DNA from: SZUA-36 sp963727635
GTDB lineage: Bacteria; Pseudomonadota; Gammaproteobacteria; Xanthomonadales; SZUA-36
Assembly (NCBI GenBank): GCA_963727635.1
Contig: CAVSHP010000024.1
Coordinates: forward strand, 186,001 to 250,000
Length of the DNA stretch: 64,000 bases
Direction of reading: 5' to 3'
The notes beneath the pieces were generated by a model. That model was not told the origin of the DNA and made no database searches. It saw only the letters and a list, made by a program, of their open reading frames with translations. Below, piece after piece: positions 38,901 through 49,303 of the stretch. The position numbers and the translations under genes are program-made. Numbering within the stretch: the stretch's first letter is position 1; every line of letters begins with the position of its first letter.

Positions 38901-39305
38901 TTTTGCCCCACCGCCGGCGAGCCCTACCGCGACAAACCACGGCTCTACCTGGACCGGGGCGAATTCGAGACGCAGCAGGAAAATGCGTTCATGGTTTTCC
39001 GCGACGTCGATTCATGGGCAATGGAATCCCGCTGGCAAAACCGGACACACCGCATCGAACTGAATGGCACCCTGGAATACAGGGGGCCGTTGTTCAGCGC
39101 CCGGCTTGATCCACAAACATTTGCAGTCGTGCATATCGAGGTCGCTGCCGATGCCAGGGCCGGTGACAGGCTGCCGCTGGAACCGGCCGCGACGATGTTC
39201 GTACTGCTCAATGGCCTGAGAAAATCGTTGGCGCATCTACCGGCCGTGCTGCCCGCTGAGGCCGCGAACACAGGCCGGATCGCCCACCCGGGCTACGCGG
39301 ATTAA
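35903..39305 (+). CDS. ygfK: YgfK-like FAD/Fe-S oxidoreductase (putative selenate reductase subunit family; one frameshift)
   Basis: About 1,134 residues joined; the frame shifts near 36228 between DEGYNV and EWSQELKIYQSFDEYL. N-terminal third: a dihydroorotate-dehydrogenase-like domain (STMHGCPPGEIEKICAYL, YVKCNPTLLGPEQV). Middle: a GltD-type module with the N-terminal cysteine set (CVDRCAIDQKVP, CTLGRVCDHLCEAACVR), FAD-binding VAIIGAGPGGMALASELA and NAD(P)-binding VGIIGAGDTAMDCARTAW. C-terminal: ferredoxin clusters CLDCHRFCSLCVSVCPNLAL and CNECGNCTTFCPTAG. This is the YgfK layout. It probably mediates electron transfer between NAD(P)H and the molybdenum hydroxylase products of the cluster; in anaerobic urate-degrading clusters ygfK is a constant member. 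Cytoplasmic. Confidence 0.88.
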
Positions 39306-39415
39306 CCCGCGAGCTGACGTAGATCAACACCCAAAGCAGGGAATCCCTGCAGAATAAATTGTTCTGACAGCCGTACATAAACTGTACGAAATCCTCAACA
39401 CGGGAGCGCAAAGAG

Positions 39416-40738
39416 ATGAGCTCGCTGCTGATCACCAATGGACACCTGGTGACGCTGGATGGAGCCAATCGCTTCATCGCCAACGGCAGCGTATACATCG
39501 AGGACAGGCATATCGTCGAAGTGGGCGCGGCAGCGGAAGTCAGGCGTGACGCGGACCGCTGTGTAGACGCCCGTGGCAGCGTCGTTTTGCCCGGTTTGAT
39601 CAACGCCCACCACCACCTCTATTCAACCTTCGCACGGGGTTTCACACCACCGGGTACAGCCGCGCGCAATTTCGAAGAAATACTGTCGAAATTATGGTGG
39701 AAACTCGACAAGGCGCTGGATGCGGAAGACGTCTATTACTCGGCGCTGCTGGCGCTGATGGATGCCGCCCGGGCGGGTTGCACCACGGTGATCGACCACC
39801 ATGCCTCGCCCGCCTGCGTTGACGGCAGCCTTGATCAGATCGAGAAAGCGTTCAGGCAGGTGGGTTTGAGCGGTTGTCTCAGTTACGAGGTCTCGGACCG
39901 CAACCGCGAAGGGGAGGGTATCGAGGAGAACGAGCGCTGGCTGCGCAAGTGCCGTGACGCCGATGACGGGCAGATGTCGGGCCTTTTTGGTATGCACGCC
40001 CTGATGACACTCGGCAGCAGGACACTGCACAGGTGCGCCGACAGCGGGCATGCCCTGGATAGCGGCTTTCACGTGCACGTCGCCGAGGACCGGATCGATG
40101 CGCGGCTGACGATGGAGCGTCATGGCCGGCACATCATGGAGCGTTTTCAGGATTTCGAAATTCCGGGTGAGAAAACCCTCTTTGTACACGGAAGCTACCT
40201 GGAGCCACGCGAATTGGATCTGCTGAAATCCACCGGTTCCATGCTCGTGGTTAATCCGGAGTCCAACATGAACAACGGGCTCAGGGTGGCGCCGTGCCTG
40301 GACTTTCTGCACCACGGGCTTAACGTCGGGGTTGGAACAGACGGCATGTCCGGACACTTGATTTCGCAGGCCCGCGCCATTTACCTGCACGAGCGCACAC
40401 GCCAACGGGATCCGGCTGTCGGATTTGCCGAAGCGTGCCGGGTATTGTTGGAGAACAACCGCAGCATTGCCAACCGCCTGTTCGACGAACCCCGCGGCGC
40501 GCTGGCGCCGGGACAGCTGGCCGACATCATGATTCCCGATTACCAGCCGTTCACACCCTTGAACGCCGATACCTTCTACGGTCACCTGCTGTTTGGCCTG
40601 GGCTTCGCCCCAATACGCACGACCATCGCGCGCGGCCGGGTGATCCTGGATGAAGGCCAGTTGCCACACCTGGATGAAGCATCCATCCGTGCACATTGTG
40701 TGGAACGGGCGAATCGTCTCTGGAGCAGGATTCAGTAA
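39416..40738 (+). CDS. ssnA: SsnA-like putative aminohydrolase
   Basis: 440 residues, close to E. coli SsnA. An amidohydrolase/chlorohydrolase-type metal enzyme: N-terminal HHH metal site in VLPGLINAHHHLYSTFARGF, later HVHVAEDRID and LFVHGSYLEP, and the aspartate in NVGVGTDGMSG. GGAG stands nine nt before ATG. A deaminase or ring-opening hydrolase acting on a purine-derived compound is the usual inference from its constant company with ygfK and xdhD. The 110 bp upstream hold no obvious terminator, so co-transcription with ygfK is likely. Confidence 0.9.
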   Translation: MSSLLITNGHLVTLDGANRFIANGSVYIEDRHIVEVGAAAEVRRDADRCVDARGSVVLPGLINAHHHLYSTFARGFTPPGTAARNFEEILSKLWWKLDKALDAEDVYYSALLALMDAARAGCTTVIDHHASPACVDGSLDQIEKAFRQVGLSGCLSYEVSDRNREGEGIEENERWLRKCRDADDGQMSGLFGMHALMTLGSRTLHRCADSGHALDSGFHVHVAEDRIDARLTMERHGRHIMERFQDFEIPGEKTLFVHGSYLEPRELDLLKSTGSMLVVNPESNMNNGLRVAPCLDFLHHGLNVGVGTDGMSGHLISQARAIYLHERTRQRDPAVGFAEACRVLLENNRSIANRLFDEPRGALAPGQLADIMIPDYQPFTPLNADTFYGHLLFGLGFAPIRTTIARGRVILDEGQLPHLDEASIRAHCVERANRLWSRIQ

Positions 40739-40748
40739 ATGCAAGATT

Positions 40749-41687
40749 TTGATCACTAACACGAGGAACGCCGTCATCAGGACCTGCTGGAACAACTACC
40801 ATACGCCGTACTCCGTAGAGGAGGCGCTTCACTGGCTGAATCACTATGACGGCCGCGCCCAAATCATTGGCGGTGGAACCGACCTGTTGCTGGATATCCA
40901 GCAGGGCAGGCACCCGGCGGTTGAAGCAATGATCGATACGTCCCGGATTGAAGGGCTGAACCGTATCAGCATAGAAAATGACCACATCGTCATCGGTTGC
41001 GCGGTCACGCACACGCAGATTGTGCATGATGAATTCATCATCCGTTTCGGCACCTGCCTGGTCGAAAGTTGCGCTGTCATCGGCGGACCACAGGTGCGCA
41101 ATGTGGCCACGCTGGCGGGCAATGTCGCACATGCCATGCCGGCCGGCGACGGCAGTATTGGCCTACTGGCGCTTGGCGGCGAGGTCGAAGTGGCAGATGC
41201 CGGCGGCCACCGCTGGATGCCCTTGATCGAGACATTCCTCGGCCCGGGAAAAAGTGCGATCGATCACCACCGCGCGCTGCTGACACGACTACGTTTCCGG
41301 CCCACTGCAGTCCGCGAAGCGTCGGCCTTCAAGCGTATCATGCGTCCACAGGGGGTGGCCCTGCCGATGATTGCAATGGCGGCACGGCTGCAACTTGGTG
41401 ACGATGACAGCATCGCCTCGATCCGCATCAGTGTTGGCCCGGCCGGACCCGTGCCATACCTGGCCGAGGCGGCCATGGACCTGCTCAGGGGCGGGCCCGC
41501 TGGAGCGAAACAGTTCGATGCCGCGGCGGAAGCTGTGCTCGCCTCGGCCACATTACGCACCAGCAGGTACCGGGCTACGCAGGAATATCGTGAAACGATG
41601 ATCCGTACACATTTGCCGCTGGTCCTGGCCAGCGCAACCGAGCGTGCCCGAAGTGGCCGGCCGGTACCTGGAGGAGCGCTTCAATGA
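40749..41687 (+). CDS. Molybdenum hydroxylase FAD-binding subunit (CoxM/YgfM type)
   Basis: FAD-binding domain of xanthine dehydrogenase-type enzymes: YHTPYSVEEALHWLNHYDG, AQIIGGGTDLLLDIQQG (pyrophosphate loop) and IGGPQVRNVATLAGNVAHAMPAGD (second FAD motif), then the C-terminal CO-dehydrogenase flavoprotein domain. The start is uncertain. I give TTG 40749; ATG 40739, just after the ssnA stop, is out of frame and meets a stop, so an indel in the first 30 bp is possible. AGGAA at 40763 has no clear start after it. It overlaps xdhD by 4 bp, so the two form one enzyme with FAD, two [2Fe-2S] clusters and molybdenum. Confidence 0.85.
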   Translation: MITNTRNAVIRTCWNNYHTPYSVEEALHWLNHYDGRAQIIGGGTDLLLDIQQGRHPAVEAMIDTSRIEGLNRISIENDHIVIGCAVTHTQIVHDEFIIRFGTCLVESCAVIGGPQVRNVATLAGNVAHAMPAGDGSIGLLALGGEVEVADAGGHRWMPLIETFLGPGKSAIDHHRALLTRLRFRPTAVREASAFKRIMRPQGVALPMIAMAARLQLGDDDSIASIRISVGPAGPVPYLAEAAMDLLRGGPAGAKQFDAAAEAVLASATLRTSRYRATQEYRETMIRTHLPLVLASATERARSGRPVPGGALQ

Positions 41688-44579
41688 GCCGTCTGCGCAT
41701 GACAGTCAATGGCAGGGCGGTGGACCTGGATGTCCCGGAATCACGCTTCCTGTCCGAGGTGATACGCGAGGATCTGGGTCTGACCGGTACCAAGATCGGT
41801 TGTAACGAGGCGGAGTGCGGTATCTGTACCGTGCTGGTCAATGGCACGCCTGTCGTAAGTTGCAACTACCCGGCTTTCAAGGCCTCGGGCGCCCGTGTGG
41901 AGACCATCGAGGGGCTGTCCACGGACGCTCATTTACATCCATTGCAACAGGCCTTCCTGGATCACGGTGCGGTACAGTGCGGTATCTGCACGTCCGGTCT
42001 GATCATGACGGCCAAGGCATTGCTGGATGAAAAACAGGCCGCGGGCAAGTTGCCGGATGACGATGACATCAAGCTGGCCCTGAAAGACACCTATTGCCGG
42101 TGTACCGGTTACCAGAGTGTCATCAATGCCGTGAAACAGGCGTCCGGACAGGATATTTCACCCTATATCCCCAAGACGGTTGCTGCCGGTATCGAGATCG
42201 GAAAAGCCCGACCCAACCCCGATGCCCTGGCCAAGATTCGCGGCCAGGCAAAATTTACCGATGACTACCGGTTTCCGGGTATGTTGTACGCACGTACCCT
42301 GCGCGCGGGCGTGCCGCATGCGCGAATACGTTCGATCGACACATGCGCGGCATGCGAACTTGCCGGCGTGCGTGCCGTGTTAACCCACCAGGATGTGCCC
42401 GGGCGTAATCTCCACGGCATCGTCGACCTGGACTGGCCGGTTTTATGCGCTGACAAGGTGCGTTATGGCGGGGATGCGGTGGCCATCGTCGCCGCTGACA
42501 GCGAGGCCATTGCCGCCCGGGCGCTGGAACTGATCCGGGTTGATTACGAGGTGTTGCCAGCGGTGACCGATGCGATGGCTGCGCTCAGGCCGGATGCAGC
42601 GGTGGTGCATGAGCAGCGCCAGGACGGCAACCTGCTAAAACACATCAAGGTGAGGAAGGGCGAGGTTGCAACAGGGTTTGATGATGCCGACGTGATTGTC
42701 GATCGCACCTACCGGACGCCGACAACCGAGCACATGTTCCTCGAACCGGAATGCGCCATCGGTGTACCCGCCGGTTACAATCCGGCAGAGTTTGGCGGGG
42801 TCGGCGACCCCGCCGCAGTCCGTGGTGAAACGGCGGTTCACGACAAGCTGTCGGTCTATGTCGGCAGCCAGATACCCTACCTTGACCGCGAACAGGTGGC
42901 CGCCGCACTTGGGCTGGAGACCGCGCAGGTACGCATTGTGGCGACCCTGATGGGTGGTGGTTTTGGCGGCAAGGAGGATATTGCCGGCCAGATCCACGCC
43001 GCCATGCTCAGCGCGGTGACAAAGCGTCCGGTGAAGATGCTCTATACGCGCCAGGAAAGTTTGCTTTTCCACCCCAAGAGACACGCAACGGTCATCCGTA
43101 TCCGTACCGGCGCCACCCGCAAGGGAAGGCTCACAGCGGTCGAGGCCACCCTGTATGGCGACGGCGGCGCCTATGCAAGTCTCAGTGAAAAGGTGCTCAC
43201 CCGCGCCACCACCCACGCGTCCGGACCCTATGACGTTGCGCATGTCAAGGTGGACTGTTTTGCCGCCTACACCAACAACGCACCCTGCGGGGCGTTTCGC
43301 GGATTTGGTGTTTCGCAAAGCTGTTTTGCGGTCGAGAGCAACATGGATATCCTCGCGCAGGAACTGGGTTTTGATGCGGTCGAATTCCGCCGCCTGAACA
43401 CGCTGGATGTGGGCTCGATCACCGCCACCGGCCAGCAGATGCGCGAAAGCGTGGGTCTGAACGAGTGTATTGCGCGGGTTGATCAGGATATGCGCAGCGA
43501 TGACTTTCGCTGGACCTGGCGGGAAGCTCACCGGCAGTTCGCCTGGGGCTTTGCCGTCGGCTACAAGAACACCGGTCTCGGCGGTGGCGCACCGGATAAG
43601 TCCACGGCCCAGGTCGAGGTATGGGCCGGGCCGGGTCAGGAAGTGCGCGCCGAGGTGCGTACCACCTCGGCTGAATTGGGGCAGGGCTTACCCGGGGTGC
43701 TCGCGGCCTGCGTGGCCGAGGAACTCGGTATCCCGATCGGCCATGTCAACGTGTTGCTCGGTGACACCGATTTCTGTCCCGATGGCGGTCCCACCACCGC
43801 CAGCCGGCAAACCTTTGTCAGTGGCAATGCGGCACGCTTGGCGGCCAGGGCCCTGCTGCAACTGCTAGCGCCAACTGCATGCCGGATTGTTGGGTTGTAA
43901 TTCCGGTGAGGCTGATTTCAGCGCCGGCCGGTTCAGTGCCGCCGGCAAGTCTCTGAGCCTGGCCGAAGTGGTCACGGCCGCGCTGGAATCCGGCGCGCCC
44001 AGCGTGGCCGAGTACGAATACTGGGCCCCGGAAACCCAGCCGTTAGGCACCGGCGGCGACATGCATTTTGCCTTTGGCTTTTGCGCCCAGGCCGTTTTGT
44101 GTGAGATCGATACACTGACCGGTGAAGTCCATGTACGCAAGGTAATCGCCGCCCATGATGTCGGCCGGGCGATCAATCCGTTGACACTGGAAGGACAGAT
44201 CGAAGGCGGTATCGTCATGTGTATCGGTTATGCGCTCACCGAGCACTTCATCCAGCAACAGGGCAAACCCTGGACCGGGGTGATGGCGCGCTACAAGATG
44301 CCGGGTATCAGGCATACACCGGAGATCATCTCGCACATCGTAGAACACCCGACCTCCAGCGGACCCTACGGCGCCAAGGGTGTCGGCGAATTGCCGAGCA
44401 TACCGACCAGTGCCGCCATCACCAATGCCATCTACCGCGCCACCGGTGTGCGTGTGCGCAGCCTGCCTGTCGACCAGGACGAACTGCTGCGGGCCATGCG
44501 CGCCGGGGCGCAGGAAACTGAACTGGGGTGGGGACACACCGAACCCATTCCCGTGGTCACCCTCGGAGGTGAAAAGTGA
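41684..44579 (+). CDS. xdhD: XdhD-like molybdenum hydroxylase, fused Fe-S and Mo domains (one frameshift)
   Basis: About 965 residues joined. N-terminal 160: two [2Fe-2S] motifs, CNEAECGICTVLVNG...C and CGICTSGLIM...CRCTGYQSV. Then the molybdopterin domain: GGGFGGKEDIAGQIHAAML, CGAFRGFGVSQSCFAVE, TTSAELGQGLPGVLAACV, and C-terminal GPYGAKGVGELPSIPTSAAI with the active-site glutamate. The frame breaks near 43866 (LLAR/QLHAGLLGCNSGEADF); one missing base explains it. The fusion of Fe-S and Mo domains is that of E. coli XdhD, linked to purine or urate redox chemistry. No in-frame UGA suggests selenocysteine. It overlaps its neighbours at both ends. Confidence 0.9.
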
Positions 44580-46069
44580 AACTGATACCGGACAGAAACG
44601 AGGCGGTGCTCAAAAAAAGCATTGCCCGGGCGCGCGAGCGCAATATCATCCTGCCGACCTTCGCACAGATGAAGAATCCCGGACTCGTGCCGGAGGCGAT
44701 AAAAACGCAGCTTCAACAGGTCGGTCTGTGGGACATGGACCCGCTCAACCTGTTCCGGATTACCTGGAAGAATGAACCTTTGGCGCACGGCGGTGGATTT
44801 GGAGAGGGCAACTGGATCGAATTCCCCTCCTCGCTGACCGGTGTGGATGCGAGAATTGTCGGTATCACCGGCAAATGGTTCCCCACCGGCGCCCACAAGG
44901 TCGGGGCGGCCTATGGTTGCCTGGTTCCGCGCCTGGTTACCGGGGCCTTTGATCCCGCTACGCAAAAAGCGGTCTGGCCCTCAACGGGAAACTACTGCCG
45001 GGGCGGTGCGTATGATTGCGCCTTACTTGCCTGTCCGGCGGTTGCCATCCTGCCGGAGGGGATGAGCCGCGAACGCTTCGAGTGGTTGCGGGAAATCGGC
45101 ACCGACGAGATCATCGCCACACCCGGAACCGAATCCAACGTCAAGGAAATCTACGACAAGTGCTGGGAACTACGCTACGAGCGTGGTGACGGTGTGGTCA
45201 TCTTCAACCAGTTCGAAGAGTTTGGTAACGCCATCTGGCATTACCAGACGACCGGCTCGCTGATCGATGAGATTTTCAACAATCACTACAGCCTTGGCCC
45301 GCACGGGAAGGCCGCCCGTCTGTCCGCTTACGTCAGCGCCACGGGTTCAGCCGGAACACTGGCTGCAGGAGATTATCTGCGCAGCCGCCACCCCGCAATC
45401 CGCGTGGTGGCGACCGAGGCACTGCAGTGTCCTACGCTGTTGCGTTGCGGTTTTGGCGAGCACCGCATCGAGGGTATTGGCGACAAGCACATACCGTGGA
45501 TCCACAACGTACGCAACACGGACATGGTGGTGGCCGTGGACGACGAGCAGACGATGCAATTGATGCGTCTGTTCAACGAAGGGCAGGGTCATGCCTGCCT
45601 GCGTCGCGAGGGCGTGGATGAAGCCACCATCGGCTCGCTGGCCCAGATTGGTATTTCGGGTCTGTGTAATCTCGTCGCGAGCATCAAGACGGCACGCTAT
45701 TACGATATGGATGGCCGCGACGTCATTTTTACCCCGTTGACCGACTCGATGGAACTGTATTCATCGCGTATGCGGGAGATGTCGGAATTACATGGACCTT
45801 ACACCACGCACCATGCCGACCAGCACTTTGGACGCTACCTGATGGGTAGCGGAACCGGCGATATGCGCGAACTGAGCTACAGCGACCGCAAGGCGCTGCA
45901 TAACTTCAAATATTTCACCTGGGTGGAACAGCAGGGCCGCACTTCGGAGGAACTGCGCGAACTGTGGGATGAGGATTTCTGGACCGGGGTCTTCTCACAG
46001 GACGTGGTGGATGATTGGGACCGGCTTATCAACGAATTCAACCTGGAAACAGGGCTGGTTCAGCCTTGA
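44576..46069 (+). CDS. Fold-type II PLP-dependent enzyme (large cysteine-synthase/lyase-like)
   Basis: 497 residues; its start overlaps the xdhD stop (ATGA-type, 4 bp). A PLP lysine is expected in FPTGAHKVGAAYG, and VSATGSAGTLAAGDYL is the phosphate-binding loop. WPSTGNYCRGGAYDCALLAC replaces the usual SGNTG segment. It belongs to the tryptophan-synthase-beta/threonine-dehydratase fold. It is longer than YgeX (2,3-diaminopropionate ammonia-lyase, about 400 residues) but occupies the same place in the cluster, so an ammonia-lyase or beta-elimination on a diamino acid is a reasonable guess. The exact reaction is unknown. Confidence 0.82.
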   Translation: MKLIPDRNEAVLKKSIARARERNIILPTFAQMKNPGLVPEAIKTQLQQVGLWDMDPLNLFRITWKNEPLAHGGGFGEGNWIEFPSSLTGVDARIVGITGKWFPTGAHKVGAAYGCLVPRLVTGAFDPATQKAVWPSTGNYCRGGAYDCALLACPAVAILPEGMSRERFEWLREIGTDEIIATPGTESNVKEIYDKCWELRYERGDGVVIFNQFEEFGNAIWHYQTTGSLIDEIFNNHYSLGPHGKAARLSAYVSATGSAGTLAAGDYLRSRHPAIRVVATEALQCPTLLRCGFGEHRIEGIGDKHIPWIHNVRNTDMVVAVDDEQTMQLMRLFNEGQGHACLRREGVDEATIGSLAQIGISGLCNLVASIKTARYYDMDGRDVIFTPLTDSMELYSSRMREMSELHGPYTTHHADQHFGRYLMGSGTGDMRELSYSDRKALHNFKYFTWVEQQGRTSEELRELWDEDFWTGVFSQDVVDDWDRLINEFNLETGLVQP

Positions 46070-46083
46070 AGCGAGACACGGAC

Positions 46084-47292
46084 ATGCCGATCAACAGCCA
46101 GTATTACAAGGATGCAAAATCGGTCGAAGACGATCTTACGGCCTTTATGCAGGCCATCATCCGCATCCCTTCTTTAAGCTCCGGGGAAGCGGCCGTCATC
46201 GAGCGTATCCGTGCGGAAATGTTGCGTGTCGGCTTTGACGAAGTCAGCATCGACCCGATGGGCAACCTGATCGGACGTATCGGTTCCGGCCCATACATCA
46301 TCGCGCTTGACGGTCACGCCGATACGGTTGATACCGGCGACCTTTCGCTTTGGCAGCGCGACCCGCATTCGGGTGATATCGAAGATGGCATTCTATATGG
46401 CCGCGGCGCCAGTGATCAGAAAGGCGGCATTGCCTCCGCTGTCTACGCGGGCGCCCTGCTGAAAAAAACCGGCATGCCGGAAAATGTCACGCTTTATGTC
46501 ACGGCCACCGTGCAGGAAGAGGACTGCGATGGCCTGTGCTGGCAGTTTATTGTCAATGAGCTTGGCCTGCGCCCCGACCTGGTCGTGATCACCGAACCGA
46601 CCAGCCTGCGTATCTACCGCGGGCAGCGTGGACGAATGGAAATGGAAGTCCACACCTCGGGCGTGTCCTGCCATGGCTCGGCGCCGGAACGCGGTGTCAA
46701 TGCGATTTACAAAATGGCCGGCATTATCGCGGATATTGAAAAACTCAACGAAAAACTCCAGCCACGTGAACCGCTCGGCAAGGGTACGGTAACGATCAGC
46801 GAAATATGCTCAACCTCACCGAGTCTGTGCGCGGTTGCCGATGGCTGCACCATCCACCTCGACCGGCGTCTGACCGTGGGCGAAACCGAGGCTACTGCGG
46901 TAGCGGAAATCCTGGCCCTGCCATCGGTCATGGCGGTCGATGCCACGGTAACGGTTTTGGATTACGCGGTGCCGAGCCATACCGGACTGACCTATCCGAC
47001 GCGGAAATACTATCCGACCTGGGATACGCCGGAGGATGATCCGGCCATGTTGAGCGCAAAGATGGCCTACCGCGCGGCATTTGATGCCGAGCCCGAAACC
47101 GGTTTCTGGACATTCAGCACCAATGGTGTGGCGATCGCGGGCATGCATGGCATTCCATCGATCGGTTTTGGACCCGGTCACGAGCACTTTGCCCACGCCC
47201 CGAATGAGCAGGTCGAAATCGAACACCTGGTGCGTTGCAGCGCCTTTTATACAGCCCTGGTCAGGACCCTGGCCGGGCAACATGGAGAATAG
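46084..47292 (+). CDS. ygeY: YgeY-type M20 peptidase/deacylase
   Basis: 402 residues from ATG 46084, 14 bp after the previous gene. M20 di-zinc hydrolase: ALDGHADTVDTG (first metal histidine and the aspartate), GRGASDQKGGIAS (bridging aspartate), VQEEDCDG (catalytic and metal glutamates), and GFGPGHEHFAHAPNE (last metal histidine). YgeY proteins sit beside ygeW and ygfK and are described as selenium-metabolism-linked hydrolases; in urate-degrading clusters they hydrolyse an amide or ureido intermediate. Cytoplasmic. Confidence 0.9.
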   Translation: MPINSQYYKDAKSVEDDLTAFMQAIIRIPSLSSGEAAVIERIRAEMLRVGFDEVSIDPMGNLIGRIGSGPYIIALDGHADTVDTGDLSLWQRDPHSGDIEDGILYGRGASDQKGGIASAVYAGALLKKTGMPENVTLYVTATVQEEDCDGLCWQFIVNELGLRPDLVVITEPTSLRIYRGQRGRMEMEVHTSGVSCHGSAPERGVNAIYKMAGIIADIEKLNEKLQPREPLGKGTVTISEICSTSPSLCAVADGCTIHLDRRLTVGETEATAVAEILALPSVMAVDATVTVLDYAVPSHTGLTYPTRKYYPTWDTPEDDPAMLSAKMAYRAAFDAEPETGFWTFSTNGVAIAGMHGIPSIGFGPGHEHFAHAPNEQVEIEHLVRCSAFYTALVRTLAGQHGE

Positions 47293-47293
47293 G

Positions 47294-48295
47294 ATGAGCC
47301 GTGAAGCACTGTCATTGACAGACCGTATGAAGGGCCGGGACTGGTTGATGACACAGGACTGGTCGGACGAAGAGATGGAGCTCGTGCTCGAGACAGCCGA
47401 GCAGCTGAAAACCGATTTCAAAACCGGTGTACAGACCCTGCACCTGCCGCATAAAACCATCTTCCTGATATTTTTTGACAAGTCCACGCGCACGCGTAAT
47501 TCATTTGAGGCCGGTATCACCCAGCTGGGTGGACACGGTCACTTCATCGATTCGGAAACATCGCAGATCGCTCACGGGGAGAGCCCGAAAGATATGGGTA
47601 TCATCCTTTCCAGCTATGGTCACGGAATCGCCATCCGGCATGACACCGTACCGGGCGAAGGACAGACCTATATGCGCGAGGTGGCCAAATGGGCCAGCGT
47701 GCCGGTCATCAATATGCAATGTGACGTGGACCACCCGTGCCAGACGCTGGCAGATCTGATGACCATTCGCGAGGAGTTCGGCAAGGATTTGCGTGGTCTC
47801 AAGATTGCAGTTTCCTGGGCCTACGCGCCGAGTTATGTCAAACCGATGTCGGTGCCACAGGGGCTGGTCATGCTGATGACCCGCTACGGCATGAACGTTA
47901 CCCTGGCACATCCACCCGAGTACACCCTGATGGCCGAAACCATGCGCATCGCAGCTGAAAACACGGCGCGCTCAGGCGGTCAGTTCACGCTGGTCGACAA
48001 CATGGAAGCGGCCTTTGCCGACGCGGATATCGTGTATCCGAAAAGCTGGGGTCCGGAAGCCCTGTTTGGCAATCCCGAAGAGGCCATGAAGGTGGCCGCC
48101 AAATACCGTCACTGGATTTGTGACGAGACGATGATGGCACATGCGAAAAAGACGGCAATATATATGCACTGCCTGCCGGCAGACCGTGGCAGCGAGGTGA
48201 CCGACGCGGTGATCGACGGACCGCAGTCACGTGTCTACCCGGAGGCGGAAAACCGCATGCACACGGCCAAGGCCCTGATGGCCCTGACCATGTAA
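47294..48295 (+). CDS. ygeW: YgeW-type carbamoyltransferase
   Basis: 333 residues, one base after ygeY. Aspartate/ornithine carbamoyltransferase fold: carbamoyl-phosphate motif FFDKSTRTRNSFE, H-P-C-Q in DVDHPCQTLADLMT, and HCLPADRGSEVTD near the end. The LPADRG ending and the insert AIRHDTVPGEGQTY differ from ArgF/PyrB and fit the YgeW group. Acting in reverse it would phosphorolyse a ureido compound to carbamoyl phosphate, which the carbamate kinase next door can turn into ATP. The ureido substrate is inferred from the cluster. Confidence 0.88.
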   Translation: MSREALSLTDRMKGRDWLMTQDWSDEEMELVLETAEQLKTDFKTGVQTLHLPHKTIFLIFFDKSTRTRNSFEAGITQLGGHGHFIDSETSQIAHGESPKDMGIILSSYGHGIAIRHDTVPGEGQTYMREVAKWASVPVINMQCDVDHPCQTLADLMTIREEFGKDLRGLKIAVSWAYAPSYVKPMSVPQGLVMLMTRYGMNVTLAHPPEYTLMAETMRIAAENTARSGGQFTLVDNMEAAFADADIVYPKSWGPEALFGNPEEAMKVAAKYRHWICDETMMAHAKKTAIYMHCLPADRGSEVTDAVIDGPQSRVYPEAENRMHTAKALMALTM

Positions 48296-48315
48296 GCCAG
48301 GGGGAGATGAATGGA

Positions 48316-49290
48316 ATGCAAATAAGCGGTAAATCCGGCGAACCGGGCAAAGCGCCACTCGTGGTGATCGCCATTGGCGGCAATTCACTGATCAAGGATG
48401 ACCGTCACCGCACCGTGCTTGACCAGTACAATGCCATTGGTGAGACCGCCCGCCACATTGTGCCGATCGTGTCTGAAGGCTACCGGGTGGTCGTGACACA
48501 CGGCAACGGACCGCAGGTGGGTTTTATATTGCTGCGATCCGACCTGGCGCGTAACGTCCTGCACCAGGTGCCGCTGGCCAGTTGCGTGGCGGACACCCAG
48601 GGTGCAATCGGGTACCAGATAACACAGACCTTACAGAATGAACTGCATCTTGAGGGTATACAAAAAAACGTTGTCACGGTGGTGACCCAGGTGGTCGTTG
48701 ATAGCAACGATCCGGCATTTGATCATCCCGACAAGCCCATCGGACCGTTTATGACCGAGGCCGATGCGAAAAAGCGCGCCAGCGAGGACGGCTGGGCAGT
48801 GGGCGAGGACGCGGGCCGCGGATGGCGGCGCCTGGTGCCCGCACCGGCGCCTCTGGAGATCGTTGAACTGAACTCGATACGTACTTTGCTGGATGCCGGG
48901 ACGCTGGTCGTCGCAGTCGGTGGTGGTGGCATTCCGGTGGTGCGCCAGGCGGATGGTACGCTGGCTGGTCGTGATGCCGTGATCGACAAGGACGCCGCGA
49001 CCTGTATGCTGGCCTGTCAACTCGGCGCCTCCGTGCTGATCGAGTCCACCAGCGTGGACAAGGTCGCGCTGAACTTTGGCACACCCCGAGAGCAGGAAAT
49101 TGATCACATGACTGCGTCGGAATGCCGTCGATACCTGCTTGAAGGGCATTTTGCCCCCGGCAGTATGGAGCCGAAGATCAAGGCCGCACTCGCTTTTCTT
49201 GACCAGGGCGGTGAAAGGGTCATCATCACCCAGCCGCATCACCTCGAAGAGGCTTTGCACGGCATATACGGTACTCACATCGTAGCGTGA
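48316..49290 (+). CDS. arcC: Carbamate kinase
   Basis: 324 residues from ATG 48316 (GGGGAG nine nt upstream); ATG 48307 lies directly against that site and is less likely. Amino-acid-kinase fold: VVIAIGGNSLIK, VVVTHGNGPQVGFI, LVVAVGGGGIPVV, DAVIDKDAATCMLA and GSMEPKIKAALAFL are the family's standard segments. Catalyses carbamoyl phosphate + ADP to ATP + carbamate. E. coli has yqeA in the same place. This is the energy-yielding end of the cluster. Confidence 0.94.
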   Translation: MQISGKSGEPGKAPLVVIAIGGNSLIKDDRHRTVLDQYNAIGETARHIVPIVSEGYRVVVTHGNGPQVGFILLRSDLARNVLHQVPLASCVADTQGAIGYQITQTLQNELHLEGIQKNVVTVVTQVVVDSNDPAFDHPDKPIGPFMTEADAKKRASEDGWAVGEDAGRGWRRLVPAPAPLEIVELNSIRTLLDAGTLVVAVGGGGIPVVRQADGTLAGRDAVIDKDAATCMLACQLGASVLIESTSVDKVALNFGTPREQEIDHMTASECRRYLLEGHFAPGSMEPKIKAALAFLDQGGERVIITQPHHLEEALHGIYGTHIVA

Positions 49291-49303
49291 GGGACTTTGA
49301 TAA

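Noticed and set aside
41684..44579. XdhD as a selenoprotein, given the selenium-linked naming of its neighbours
   Set aside because: No UGA within the conserved frame; the only break is a one-base shift near 43866.
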